Source: Serripes groenlandicus
Taxonomy: Eukaryota; Mollusca; Bivalvia; Cardiida; Cardiidae
Direction: 5' to 3'
Assembly (NCBI GenBank): GCA_031761405.1
Contig: JASEVX010000005.1
Span: 8,520,616 to 8,584,615, forward strand
Length of the DNA: 64,000 bases
Part shown: one piece after another, positions 55,077-64,000 of the stretch
Numbering within the stretch: position 1 is the stretch's first letter
How the letters are laid out: every line of letters starts with the position of its first letter
The notes under the pieces: generated by a model
Seen by the model: only the letters and a program-made list of their open reading frames with translations
Told to the model about the DNA's origin: nothing
Databases searched by the model: none
Translations under genes and position numbers: made by a program

Positions 55077-56375
55077 AAACATGTACATGAATAGTCTGTC
55101 TGAAGAAGTAATTCCACAAATTATTTACAAATATGTCTATGCATCAAATTGGATCATGCTCTTTGCCTGTGTCAATCCAAAGTGGGCTTGGTGATAATGA
55201 ACTAATTCTCCATTTTGTTTCAATATTTTCTCCTGTATTCAATAATTATACTTAGATTTTATATAGAAATATTTTTGCTGAAATGATTTGGAAATTTTCT
55301 GCTACACCTCAATCAATCAATTCCCATGCATATTAGCTCAGTTCAAATTCAGAAAGAGAGGGTGTGTATTACATCACAAACTTACTCAGGACTGGCACAT
55401 TTTCAGGCATCTTTTTTTTCCTGGTGACGGATGACACATTTTAGGTTTTGGGATATATTTATAAGTCTTCTGGTAATGGATATTGATTCCTTTCAGTTGA
55501 ACTGGTCAGATCATTGAAAAGATAAAAAAAAATAAACATGTTAAGAATTATGCTGTTTTAACTATGTTATCAAAGATTATTTGAGGTTGTTTATATGGGA
55601 AAAATTTCAAACTGGCATTTCTCAACAGTGCTGGATCAGATCATCCTCTTATACTCCATTTACTTAATTTCATCAGAATCTACACAATTTGGAAATAACA
55701 AGCTCAAGTTATTATAAACATAAATGTGGATGGTTTATGTGTTGATCACACTGGGAAGATGAACATGCTGATCTGGTATTTTCACTGTTAACAAAAGTCA
55801 ACCAGTACAATGTCCTTTAGTACAAGCTCATGATACAGGATCATTTATAAACAAAATGTTAATACATTATTTGTTTTCATGATGAAACTTTGTTTTCTAA
55901 AGACAGATATATTTTACTTTCATCTTGCATAATTAAATGGCTGTCCTATATACGAGTCCTATGTATCTATTTTATTTTTATTTGATTCCAGTACATGAAA
56001 CTATGAAATGTTCTATGCACATTCTGAAGATTTTGTTTTAGTAAACGCTTTGTTCCCCGAATCTCACAATTGTCAGACAAGGAACAATTCCATGATAAAG
56101 AGCACGTAACATGAATACTTTTTGAAGAATGTATGTTCTATATAAATGGAAGTTACGGGAATAGTAATCACAGCGAATATTTTTTTACAAAACGTCATGT
56201 TTACCCCACCCACATGTAACTACGTGTGCAAGCTAAGCGCTACCGAATACAAATAAAATGACTCCAAAAAAGACAGATCTTCAAACTGATTTTAGTTACC
56301 TTGGTCCAAACGCATCTGTTTGACTTCATTCTGTCGATGTTACGGTGAGTATGAGGTCTTCCGCACAACTTTATA
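55077..56375. other. No gene; weak family A trace and splice-like signals
   Basis: CCATTTTGTTTCAATATTTT with CTGTATTCAATAATT at 55211-55250 recalls family A. Near 56290-56350 a plus-strand GTTACG followed by GTGAGTATG and a minus-strand GACCAAG followed by GTAACTAAA both look like splice donors; neither is supported by a clear exon. Confidence 0.35.
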
Positions 56376-56404
56376 CGAAAAAACCCCATGAATGGGTTTT
56401 TTCG
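56376..56404. repeat. Hairpin
   Basis: CGAAAAAACCC and GGGTTTTTTCG pair perfectly over 11 bp around a CATGAAT loop. Confidence 0.9.
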
Positions 56405-56796
56405 CTTATAGGTAACAGGTGTGAGATTTTTTTTTTTTTTTTTCAATACCCATGAAGGTTTCTGAAATGAAACTGGAAAAATTCAATGGGGGCCGCCATT
56501 TTGGATATGTTTAAAATGCGGCCGGTCCGACGTATAAACACAGTTTGAAAAATATTGTCGTCTAGTCTATCATTATTAATTCTAAATCGATGTTTAAGGT
56601 AATAAAAGAACTGCGTAATTTCGTGTGAACTAACAATTTTAAGAAAAAGCGAAAAATGCGTGGAAATGAGAATGAAATATTTTGTTCCAGTTTGTCAAAA
56701 TAGTCGACTAGTACCGTACTAATCAAGGTGATCTAGACGCACGTCATTTACAGTAAAGCGCTTTACAGACACAACGAAAAATTGCCGTTTGAAGCC
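56405..56796. other. No gene; poly-T run and YY1-like motif
   Basis: A run of about 17 T lies at 56426-56443. GGGGGCCGCCATTTTGG (56467-56490 area) contains a YY1-type GCCGCCATTTT, often found near animal transcription starts. No exon structure is clear. Confidence 0.35.
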
Positions 56797-57015
56797 TTAC
56801 ATTTTACTGTATCCCGAATAATGACGACTTGAGACGTATCTGGTTAAATATTTAATTAGAAACAACTCCAATGTATCGTCTAAAGTGTTGGTAAGTAGGC
56901 CTAACATTATATTGTAGAGATGTCGGCAGTCTTCGCGAAAATCTTCAATCATGACTGTCGGACAACAAATTCTTCGAACTGACAAATATTCAAACACATT
57001 CTCATTTTCAACCAT
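56797..57015 (-). CDS. Possible exon, 72 codons, unknown product
   Basis: The ORF starts with ATG immediately after TAATCAG on the minus strand, an acceptor-like AG, so it could be a terminal exon or a small gene. The protein begins MVENENVFEYLSVRRICCPT and contains EDFREDCRHLYNIMLGLLTN followed by TLDDTLELFLIKYL, an amphipathic helix-like stretch of natural composition. No family is recognised. The antisense frame is not similarly open. Confidence 0.3.
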   Translation of the reverse strand: MVENENVFEYLSVRRICCPTVMIEDFREDCRHLYNIMLGLLTNTLDDTLELFLIKYLTRYVSSRHYSGYSKM

Positions 57016-57352
57016 CTGATTATTTTTACAACCTGGACTACACTATATTTACATTACAGTTGGGAATTATGCAGTAAGATATAGTGGGATACATTTTAAT
57101 TAAATCGTGGTACTGTGGCAAATATACAGTGTAGCGAATCCGACTTGTTATAGTTAACCAAAGTTGTGTCCCTTTGTTTAATTGGATCCATTTGTATAAA
57201 CAAGTCGACAACAAAAAGGAAAAAATAATTCTGGTTAGTACTGGTTTAAATATCCATAAACTAAAGCCTTGAGATTGTTCAGAATCAGATACATGCATAT
57301 ATGGTCATTGCTCACAATGCATACCCAGCCTGCTGTGTATTTTGTTTATAAT
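57016..57352. other. No feature recognised
   Basis: The minus frame at 57038-57298 has no recognisable motif. Confidence 0.4.
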
Positions 57353-58152
57353 TTACCCTTTCCCACATACAATAAAGTTGCAGCAGACGACTTTCAGGGT
57401 TCACCCTGGCTCATTTTTCCTTTGCGCCAACACTTTCGCCGAATTCAAAAAGTTGGTGCCATTTTCAAGACATTGGAGCCAAACTGGAGCCAGACCATTT
57501 TTTCTTAAAAACCTAAATTAAGAGTACTTTGGGAAATACAGGTACCCTCATTTCAGGTTGTTTATTTATCATGGATTACGGATTATTGGGTAGTATTAAA
57601 AACAATACATCTAATTAAATCTCGCATCAATGTATAATTTATACATAACATGATGCCGATATACACAGGAACGTGTCATCGCTAACAAACTTACCGATTA
57701 ACAGATAATCTGATCGACAAGGTGTGAAAAACAACCATTATCGTATCGTAAAGCTATCGGACATCGATAAACAATGCTGGTACTCGCTACACGCGTTGAC
57801 TGATTAAGCCGTATCGCTGAATGCGGGAACCAGTCAAAATGGCCGACTCGTTTCGATCGAAAGTTGATGTAAATAGGTTGGCGCCAGCCATTTTCGCCGA
57901 ATCTTATTTTCTTGCGCCACTTTCTTATTTCTTGCGCCATTGGCGCCGTTTGCGAAGCCCAGCGTGAACCCTGACTTTGAAGTTATCAAGTCCGAAAGAT
58001 GGAAAATCTCAAAATGATAGTATGAATATTGAATAGAGTTTAAATCATTGTGACAAATGGAATCATGAGCAATTTCTCCATTTGCCACTATGATTTCAAA
58101 AGTTGTCTGCTTCAGAGGCGTCAGAAAGCATCTACATGAGGGAAACGGTTAA
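57353..58152 (-). mobile_element. Family A MITE split by a later insertion
   Basis: The left part (TTACCCTTTCCCACATACAA to GCAGCAGACGACTTT, 57353-57394) and right part (from ACTTTGAAGTTATCAAG at 57974 to GAGGGAAACGGTTAA at 58152) together form one minus-strand copy of about 220 bp. The 57395-57973 element sits between them. Confidence 0.88.
57395..57973. mobile_element. hAT-like non-autonomous element nested in family A
   Basis: Terminal inverted repeats CAGGGTTCACCCTGGCTC and, inverted, GAGCC-like CCCAGCGTGAACCCTG. The family A sequence gives the empty-site reading, so ACTTT is seen directly duplicated (57390-57394 and 57974-57978; GACTTT if the terminal G is counted). Inside, TTGCGCCA and GGCGCC blocks recur near both ends in inverted order. 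CAGGG ends and a 5-6-bp duplication suggest hAT or a relative. No transposase; the two minus frames here cross element boundaries. Confidence 0.85.
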
Positions 58153-58838
58153 AGCCTTCGTAAAATTTTAAGGTAAATGCACTAGAAGCTTATTAAAACA
58201 TCGAGTAAGTACCTTGTCAATGTCCGTGAACAGGCGGTAGTAATCTAGATTCCGCTATCCAATTGTTCAAAATAGCTAAATTAGCTAGCGCGTGAGTCTA
58301 CAGCAGTACATGTATTAAGAAGCAAAAACCAAATGAAAAGTATTTGTAGACAAAGACCATGGCTGTATTCATATTAAACTAACTAATCGAACACTAGGTC
58401 ATGTGCTATTAAAAGCTATTATTAAACTGGTTGATCCAGTTAACAAAATCCTAGTGTAAATACTGGTGTATTGCTATTGCGAGGGAGTATTGAGAGATGG
58501 AGACCCGTGTTATCGTCAAGCTTTTTTATAAATTGTCTATTAGTAATATATCTATTTACATTTGAAACTTATTTTCAACAATTGAGTATATGATGGGTAA
58601 ATCAACAATTTCTCTCATGTCACATTCTTTATGTATTAAAATCCATCAAGGGGCTTGTGAATTGTTCCCAACTTCACATGTAATCGCATGAGTGTGGTAT
58701 TTCAATTGGTTAGATATTAATAATTTTCTGATTATGTAAGATATGATTCAACATTGTGTAATCACACAAGAAACTTATTATACTTGTGCCAAAATGACAA
58801 ACATTTGTTTCTAGCTATGTTTTTTATTTAAATTTCAG
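58153..58838. other. No feature recognised
   Basis: No repeat family or coding signal seen. A pyrimidine-rich tract ending TTTCAG closes the interval. Confidence 0.4.
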
Positions 58839-59468
58839 GTATATTCAGGCCACTTAATTTGTGTTCGACCAAGCAAGAAAAACCAATTTCCTGTCCCTGA
58901 TATGGGTTATTTTAAATAGTAGACAACACCAGCAAGAAGACCTCTTGTAAGACGGGCAATTAAACTCAATGTCCCTGTACAGCTCGATACAGAAAAAGAT
59001 GAAGAGGCGTTAATTCCCATCATGGAATGCGATAATGAGTCAAACCTGTCCTACACAGGCTACATTGGACCTCGTTTAGTGACCACTTATATACACATTA
59101 CTAAGAATTCAGAAATTTCTAAATTAGTTTTTGCTGGGTGATAAAATCATGGCTGTGAGTTGTTTTACTATAGCCGGTGATTTTTGTGCTAACATTCTAG
59201 ATTTCATGAAGGGAAGGAAACAACTTTCATAAGCAGAGACAATAGAAACTTGATGGATCTGACAGCTACTGTCGGAGCATATTCATGTAGTGCTGGTAAA
59301 TTTGTGATTAAAAAACTCTGAAAACAGAGCTTGGCATAATAGTCATTGAAAAGAATAAATACTATTCTTTTAAGGACAGCAGTATTTAGAGAATCAATGA
59401 TTGAAGACGACACTTTAGATAAGATAATTCTGATTAACACTGAAAGTGTTTCGTTTTTTATTCATTGA
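58839..59468 (+). pseudogene. Decayed coding relic after an acceptor-like site, unknown protein
   Basis: After TTTATTTAAATTTCAG a frame opens with VYSGHLICVRPSKKNQFPVP (58839-58916) and hits two TAG codons. It continues in the same frame for 72 codons without a stop (58923-59138, RRPLVRRAIKLNVPVQLDTE, then NESNLSYTGYIGPRL). Further protein-like pieces follow in shifted frames: 59140-59229 (MAVSCFTIAGDFCANILDF), 59202-59318 (FISRDNRNLMDLTATVGAYS), 59312-59386 (KTELGIIVIEKNKYYSFKD) and 59385-59465 (RESMIEDDTLDKIILINTES) to a TGA. Shifts lie at or near short G, A or T runs. I cannot name the family. The track of ATG-started ORFs misses it because no segment has a long ATG frame. Confidence 0.45.
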
Positions 59469-59569
59469 CTCATAATCATATGAAATAAATCCAATCATAG
59501 CTGTTATCATTAATTTAACACATGAAGCAAATAAACTGAAAAATAAGCAAATTCTTAAAAGAATTGTAG

Positions 59570-59797
59570 CATATTTAGCATTTTCTCACATAAATCAGAC
59601 TACAGCAGACCTTTTTGAAACCAACTCTGCAAAAACCTGTGCAACATCTATCAAAGGCCATGTAATAATTGTATACAATAGAAAACATTATGACAAAAAG
59701 AGAAATAACTTGTCAGGATTTTCTGAATTTACAACAATGTTATTTAAAGTTATAACGTCATCATTTTAAGTCATCTGCATGTGGGACAGGGTTAAAC
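59570..59797 (-). mobile_element. Family A, decayed
   Basis: CATTTTCTCACATAAATCAG, CTACAGCAGACCTTTTTGAA, GAAAACATTATGACAAAAAG, and GTCATCTGCATGTGGGACAG plus GGTTAA in minus order. Confidence 0.7.
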
Positions 59798-60227
59798 ACT
59801 TATACATGCTTGAACATATAGCTTTGGGAAAAAACATTTTATATTGTGACAAATGATAGTTTGATGTTATTCCTGAAAAGAAAATATTTTTGGAAAGGAA
59901 GAAATTCATCATTATCAGCATGTTCTCCTTTTCCAACAATTTTCGAGAAAAAATTGGAATGCATCTCCTAATATAATATCTGTCCATAGAAAACTTTTTA
60001 AGGATGGAAGAATTTTTTCTAATAGGAGAAATTTCTCCTTCACTACAATTATTCAAGAAGTTGTCTGCTACTCTTCCACAGCCAAGCATTACAAGTTTTG
60101 AGCATTTTAATTTAACCTGTTACCTTAAAGTAAATTTTGTACATGTAAATCATTTTTAGATTCTTTCTTAGTTATCCTTTCCCACATACAGACGCTACAT
60201 CAGAAGTAGTCGGTTAGTGGTAAAGGG
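59798..60227. other. Decayed family A debris
   Basis: GGAAGAAATTCATCATTATC with CTCCTTTTCCAACAATTTTC (59897-59945) and AAGAAGTTGTCTGCTACTCT (60054) look like an old copy. At 60174-60231 TATCCTTTCCCACATACAGA runs almost directly to GGTAAAGGGTTAA, an extreme deletion form with both ends and almost no interior. Confidence 0.5.
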
Positions 60228-60385
60228 TTAAACATTTTCTACATGTAGATGCTTTCTGACGCCTCTGCAGCAGACAAATTTTGAAAACATTATTGCAAAT
60301 GGAGAAATTGCTCAAAATTGGCAATTTCTCCTTTTGCCACAATGTTTTCATCTCTATTAAATTCATTGAGATTTTCAGTATTTTT
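60228..60385 (+). mobile_element. Family A MITE, cut by family G
   Basis: TAAACATTTTCTACATGTAG, GATGCTTTCTGACGCCTCTG, CAGCAGACAAATTTTGAAAA, hairpin GAAATTGCTCAAAATTGGCA, CTTTTGCCACAATGTTTTCA and GAGATTTTCAGTATTTTT. Family G starts here, and I do not find the rest of this copy beyond 61780. Confidence 0.82.
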
Positions 60386-61780
60386 AGCCCACCTATGCAT
60401 GAAGTGCAAGGTGAGCTTTTGTGATCGCTCACCGTCCGTTGTCCGTCCGTTTACGTTTTCCTACAAACGACTTCTCCTCCTAAACCAATTAACCAAATTC
60501 AAAATAATATTACAGGAATGTTCCTTGGGTGGATCTCTTTCAAACTTGTTCAAAGAATTCTATTCCATGCAGAACTTTGGTTGCCACGGCTACAAAAAAA
60601 GGGGAAATTAACCAAAACTTAAAAAATCTTCTTGTCTAAGAGTAGAGGGCCCAGGCCTTTGATATGTGGTATGTAGCATCATCTAGTGGACCTCTACTAA
60701 GATTGTTCAAATAATAGCCCTGGGGTAAAAAATGACCCCATCCCAGGGGTCACTTGTTTTACATAGACTCATAAAGGGGAAAAACTTAAAAAATCTTCTT
60801 GTCTAAAAGTAGAGGGCCCAGGCCTTTGATATTAAGTATGTAGCATCATCTAGTGGACTTCTACCAAGATGGTTCAAATTATAGCCCTGGGTTCAAAATG
60901 ACCCCTCCCCTGGGGTCTATTGTTTTACATAGACTCATATAGAGAAAAAACTTAACAAATCTTCTTGTCTAAAAGTAGAGGCCCCAGGCCTTTGATATTT
61001 GGTATGTAGCATCATCAAGTAGACCTCTACCAAGATTGTTCAAATAATAGCCCTGGGGTCAAAAATGACCTCTCCAGGGGTCACTTGTTTGACATAGATC
61101 GGGGAAAAACTTTAAAAATCTTCTTGTCTCAAACTAGAAGGCCCATGCTTTTGATATTTGGTATGTAGCATCATTACATCTAGTGGACTTCTACCTAGAT
61201 TGTTCAAATTATAGCCCTGGGGTCACTTGTTTTACATAGACTCATATAGGGAAAAAACTTAAAAAGTCTTCTTGTCTAAAAGATATTTGGTATGTAGCAT
61301 CATCTAGTGAACCTCTACCAAGCCTGTTCAAATAATAGCCCTGGTGTCAAAAATGACCTCTCTCCGGGGGTCACTTGTTTTACATAGACTCATTTAGGGG
61401 AAAAACTTTAAAAATCTTCTTGTCTAAAAGTAGAGGGCCCTGGCCTGTGATATTTGGTATGTAGCATCATCTAGTGGACCTCTACCAAGATTGTTCAAAT
61501 TATAGCCATGGGGTAAAAAATGACCCCTCCCTCTGGTCACTTGTTTTACATAGATAGGGAAAAAACTTTAAAAATGTTCTTGTCTAAAAGATATTTGGTA
61601 TGTAGCATCATCTAGTGGACCTCTACCAAGATCGTTCAAATTATAGCACTGGGGTCAAAAATGAGCCCTCGCTGGGGGTCACTTGTTTTTCATAAACTCA
61701 TATAGGGGAAAAAACACTGAAAACTTTTTAAGTTTGATTAAATCAGGTGAGCAATATAGGACCATTATGGTCCTCTTATT
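60386..61780 (+). mobile_element. Family G array element
   Basis: Begins TAGCCCACCTATGCATGAAG, then GTGAGCTTTTGTGATCGCTC and a CCGTCCGTTGTCCGTCCGTT tract. Seven units of about 147-167 bp follow, marked by CTTCTTGTCTAAAAG (about 60630, 60797, 60960, 61121, 61268, 61418, 61580) with TTTGATATTTGGTATGTAGC, TCTAGTGGACCTCTACCAAG and ATAGCCCTGGGGTCAAAAAT. It ends CAGGTGAGCAATATAGGACC, ATTATGGTCC and TCTTATT. Confidence 0.88.
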
Positions 61781-61825
61781 AATTATACATGTACATATAT
61801 ACCATATATAGTACTTTCTCTTTAC

Positions 61826-62054
61826 TTAACCCTTTCCAACCTGGAACAAATCTGCAGCAAACCACTTTGAAAACATTTTGGTTTTATTTTGGAAAATGTA
61901 TTAATAGGAAAGTGTAATTATTTGATAGAGTAAACAAATTGTGATAAAGGGGAAAATTGTTCATCATGAACAATATGTCCTTTTGTCACAATGTTTTTCA
62001 AAAATGTTCTTATGCAGAGGTGGCAGAAAGCATCTACATGTCGAAAAGGATTAA
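61826..62054 (-). mobile_element. Family A MITE, diverged
   Basis: TTAACCCTTTCCAACCTGGA to CATGTCGAAAAGGATTAA, TTAA at both ends, core GAAAATTGTTCATCATGAAC. Confidence 0.88.
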
Positions 62055-62190
62055 TCCTTAACCACTTACAGACTACTTCTGATGTGTCCAATGAAATGAA
62101 CACATACATTTCTCATTATGAATATTTTTTATTTTCCAACTAAGATTTTAGTAATCACCTTCAAATTCCTTGTATGTGAAAATGGGTTAA
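62055..62190 (+). mobile_element. Family A, internally deleted and decayed
   Basis: CCTTAACCACTTACAGAC at the left and CCTTGTATGTGAAAATGGGT plus TAA at the right enclose a short interior. It abuts the preceding copy. Confidence 0.5.
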
Positions 62191-62320
62191 TAAATGCTTC
62201 TCATATGCCATTTTATCATATATATTAGATTATTTTTCAAAGCTTTGTGTGTAAAATATTTTCTTTCACAATATCTACAACAATTAAAGTTAAGATTTGA
62301 GCTTTAATGTTACACTTTTA

Positions 62321-63090
62321 CTTTTCAGCTCACTTGTGCACAAAGTGCTCAATGTGAGCAATTGTGATCACATTTTGTCCTGCGCCTGTCCGTCGTCAAC
62401 AATTGCCTTGTTAACACTCTACAGGCTACGTTTTGCATCAGATCTTCATAGACGTATATCAGATCATTTATCTCTATCAGATCTTGGACAAGTTAGAATA
62501 TGGGTCATATTGGGTCAGAAACTAGGTCACTAGGCCAAATTGAAAGGAAATCGTGTTAACACTCTGGATGCTGCAGCATGTTCAAACCTTTTCAGATGTT
62601 TGTCTTGATGATATGTAGTCCCTATTTCAAATATTGGTCCTGTCTTTTTTAAAAACTAGGTCACTAGGACAAATTGAAGGAAAATCGAGTTAACACCGTA
62701 GAAGCCGAATTTTGCTTCAGCATCTTCAAATTTTGTCAGAATGTTTCTCTGAATAATATCTAGGTCAAGGTCGAATATGAGTCATGCCTGATCAAAAACT
62801 AGGTCACTAGGCCAAATTGAAGGAAAAAGTTGTTAAAACGCTGGAGGCCGCATTTCTACTATGAGCAAGTTGAAACTTTGTCAGAAGGATTGTCTTGATG
62901 ATATCTAGTCCATGTTCGAATATGGGTCATATCAGGTAAAACAAAACATAGGTCAAGAGGCCAAATACAGGAACATCTTGTTAACACTGGAGGTTGCATT
63001 TTAAATCTTTGTCAGAATAATTGTCTTGATGTGTTTTGCATTAGAAATCATTCAGGTGAGCGATCTAGGGCCATAATGGCCCTCTTGTTT
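62321..63090 (+). mobile_element. Family F array element
   Basis: CTTTTCAGCTCACTTGTGCA, GTGAGCAATTGTGATCACAT, TTTTGTCCTGCGCCTGTCCG, four units of about 140 bp marked by AGGTCACTAGGCCAAATTGA, GTTAACACTCTGGATGC and GTCTTGATGATATCTAGTCC, and the end CAGGTGAGCGATCTAGGGCC, ATAATGGCCC and TCTTGTTT. The 78-codon ORF near the start is part of the element. Confidence 0.85.
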
Positions 63091-63099
63091 AAAGATCAA

Positions 63100-63570
63100 T
63101 TTCAAACCAAAGGCTCAAGGTGTTCCATTGTGATCACTCACTGTACGGCGTACGTCAAACGGTCAAATATTCTCTGAAACTGCTGATGCGATATTAACCA
63201 AACTTGACATGAATGTTACTTTGGTGACCCTCATTAAAAATTGTTCAACAATTTATTTTATACCTATAAATTGGTTTGCTGCGGTTTCAGAATGGGGTGG
63301 AAATTGCAAAACTTTAAAAATTGTTCTCCTGTGAAACCACTTCTTCGAATTCCAAGATGTTCTATGGGTGACCCTCTACAAAATGGTTCAAGACATATTG
63401 ATTGGGTGAAAAGGGTAGTCACCAAGTGGCATCAGAAAAGGGCTGGAATAATCGTCTGTTTTAGGGATAGAATTAAACAGAAATGTGACCCCCTACAATA
63501 TTTGTACCAGCCTTTCAGACCGGTTTTAAAAGGTAGTCGCCAGGTGACATCAGAAAAGGGGTGAAAAGAA
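63100..63570 (+). mobile_element. Family H array-type fragment
   Basis: GGCTCAAGGTGTTCCATTGT and GATCACTCACTGTACGGCGT resemble the 5' ends of families F and G. Two related units follow, sharing GGTAGTCACCAAGTGGCATC/AGAAAAGGG and its variant GGTAGTCGCCAGGTGACATC. No 3' hairpin end is seen. The 107-codon ORF crosses these units and is probably not a gene. Confidence 0.6.
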
Positions 63571-63921
63571 GAAATTACCCAATGACCCCCGTCTAGTCAA
63601 ATACTTTTAAAAATCAACTGTAATTGCCAAATTATGCTGTTTAATTTTAAGTGTTTTTTCGTAAATAGGTAGCACCTATAGATATATTACACCTCAAACA
63701 TGTTTTGCAGTTTGTCTACGGCTCGAGAAAAACAACACACTTTGCAGCATTTAAACGTTTTGGGTATCTGTCATCACTCAAAAAGACAACCCAGGAACAC
63801 CTTTTCATCATCTTATTAAGTTTGAGTGGTTATCTTACAATATAACTTTAGTGAAATTCATAATTTCTTTTTTTTTAACTTTCTGTCGATGTTAGACAAA
63901 CTCGGTTGTTTGTCTGACAAA
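63571..63921. other. No feature until a start-like site
   Basis: No repeat family seen. Just before the final ORF, TTAGACAAACTCGGTTGTTT and GTCTGACA form an 8-bp stem (AGACAAAC/GTTTGTCT). Confidence 0.4.
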
Positions 63922-64000
63922 ATGGCGGACGCGATTTGGCATGCGCTTTTCAGGCACCAGCTTGTTTCTGATTGGTCAATAACTATCAGGCCAGCTGTCA
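63922..64000 (+). CDS. Possible gene start running off the window
   Basis: ATG in a strong animal context (ACAAAATGGCGGAC, with A at -3 and G at +4) opens 26 codons, MADAIWHALFRHQLVSDWSI and onward, without a stop to the window end. AAAATGGCGG is also a YY1-like motif common at transcription starts. The frame is short, so chance remains possible; no family is recognised. Confidence 0.3.
   Translation, partial: MADAIWHALFRHQLVSDWSITIRPAV

Noticed and set aside
63241..63564. 107-codon ORF
   Set aside because: It crosses two related units of an array-type element, and its repeated blocks explain it.

Overview
This window looks like nuclear DNA from a marine bivalve mollusc, most likely a clam. 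The evidence is an A+T-rich, intergenic-looking sequence, tRNA-derived SINEs whose 3' end has the form of the mollusc Meta-domain SINEs (GATATAACTGAAA, then a CGGCGTTAAACCCC-like tail), tandem-array elements with GTGACCTTGACCTTTGACC-type units, and several dense hairpin MITE families. I see no prokaryotic gene organisation, no CRISPR array, no rRNA and no convincing free-standing tRNA gene. There is one 200-base assembly gap (29719-29918).

Most of the annotatable sequence is repeats. Family A is a roughly 230-bp near-palindromic element beginning TTAACCCTTTCCCTC and ending GAGGGAAAGGGTTAA, with about three dozen copies from near-intact to barely recognisable; its ends are consistent with a piggyBac-derived MITE. 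Family B is a roughly 250-265-bp imperfect palindrome bounded by GAGCCGTCCCGCGAGAAAAC and its complement, with ten copies and one isolated end. Families C to H are array elements: about 120-170-bp units in tandem, beside a GAC/GACG-rich microsatellite, with a short hairpin near one end. There are also tRNA-derived SINEs (about a dozen), six or seven smaller inverted-repeat elements, one LINE 3' fragment with a recognisable reverse-transcriptase C-terminal motif, and locally born satellites (34-bp, 23-bp, 24-bp, 21-bp, an 87-bp array with a 348-bp higher-order repeat, and an array derived from the core of family A).

Layout: 0-12 kb, scattered small inverted-repeat elements, two family B copies and the 34-bp array; 12-30 kb, SINEs, family A and B copies, a family F array, the family-A-derived satellite, the LINE fragment and the gap; 30-37 kb, a dense family A cluster; 37.4-38.4 kb, the 87-bp satellite; 38.6-40.5 kb, a rearranged B/A inverted structure and SINEs; 41.7-44.8 kb, a frameshifted coding relic then families E and D; 45.5-51 kb, duplicated family A derivatives and SINEs; 51.4-53.8 kb, families C and D; 54-60 kb, a tandem duplication, a nested hAT-like insertion and a second coding relic; 60.4-63.6 kb, families G, F and H.

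No complete, confidently named gene is visible. The best protein-like signals are two frameshifted relics (41775-42479 minus; 58839-59468 plus), a possible signal-peptide exon (2384-2602 minus), a 72-codon ORF after an AG (56797-57015 minus), and two translation-start-like ORFs (48398 plus; 63922 plus, running off the window). None matches a family I can name. Family names such as piggyBac, hAT, Helentron/pearl-like and Meta-SINE rest on termini, target duplications and architecture, not on database searches.
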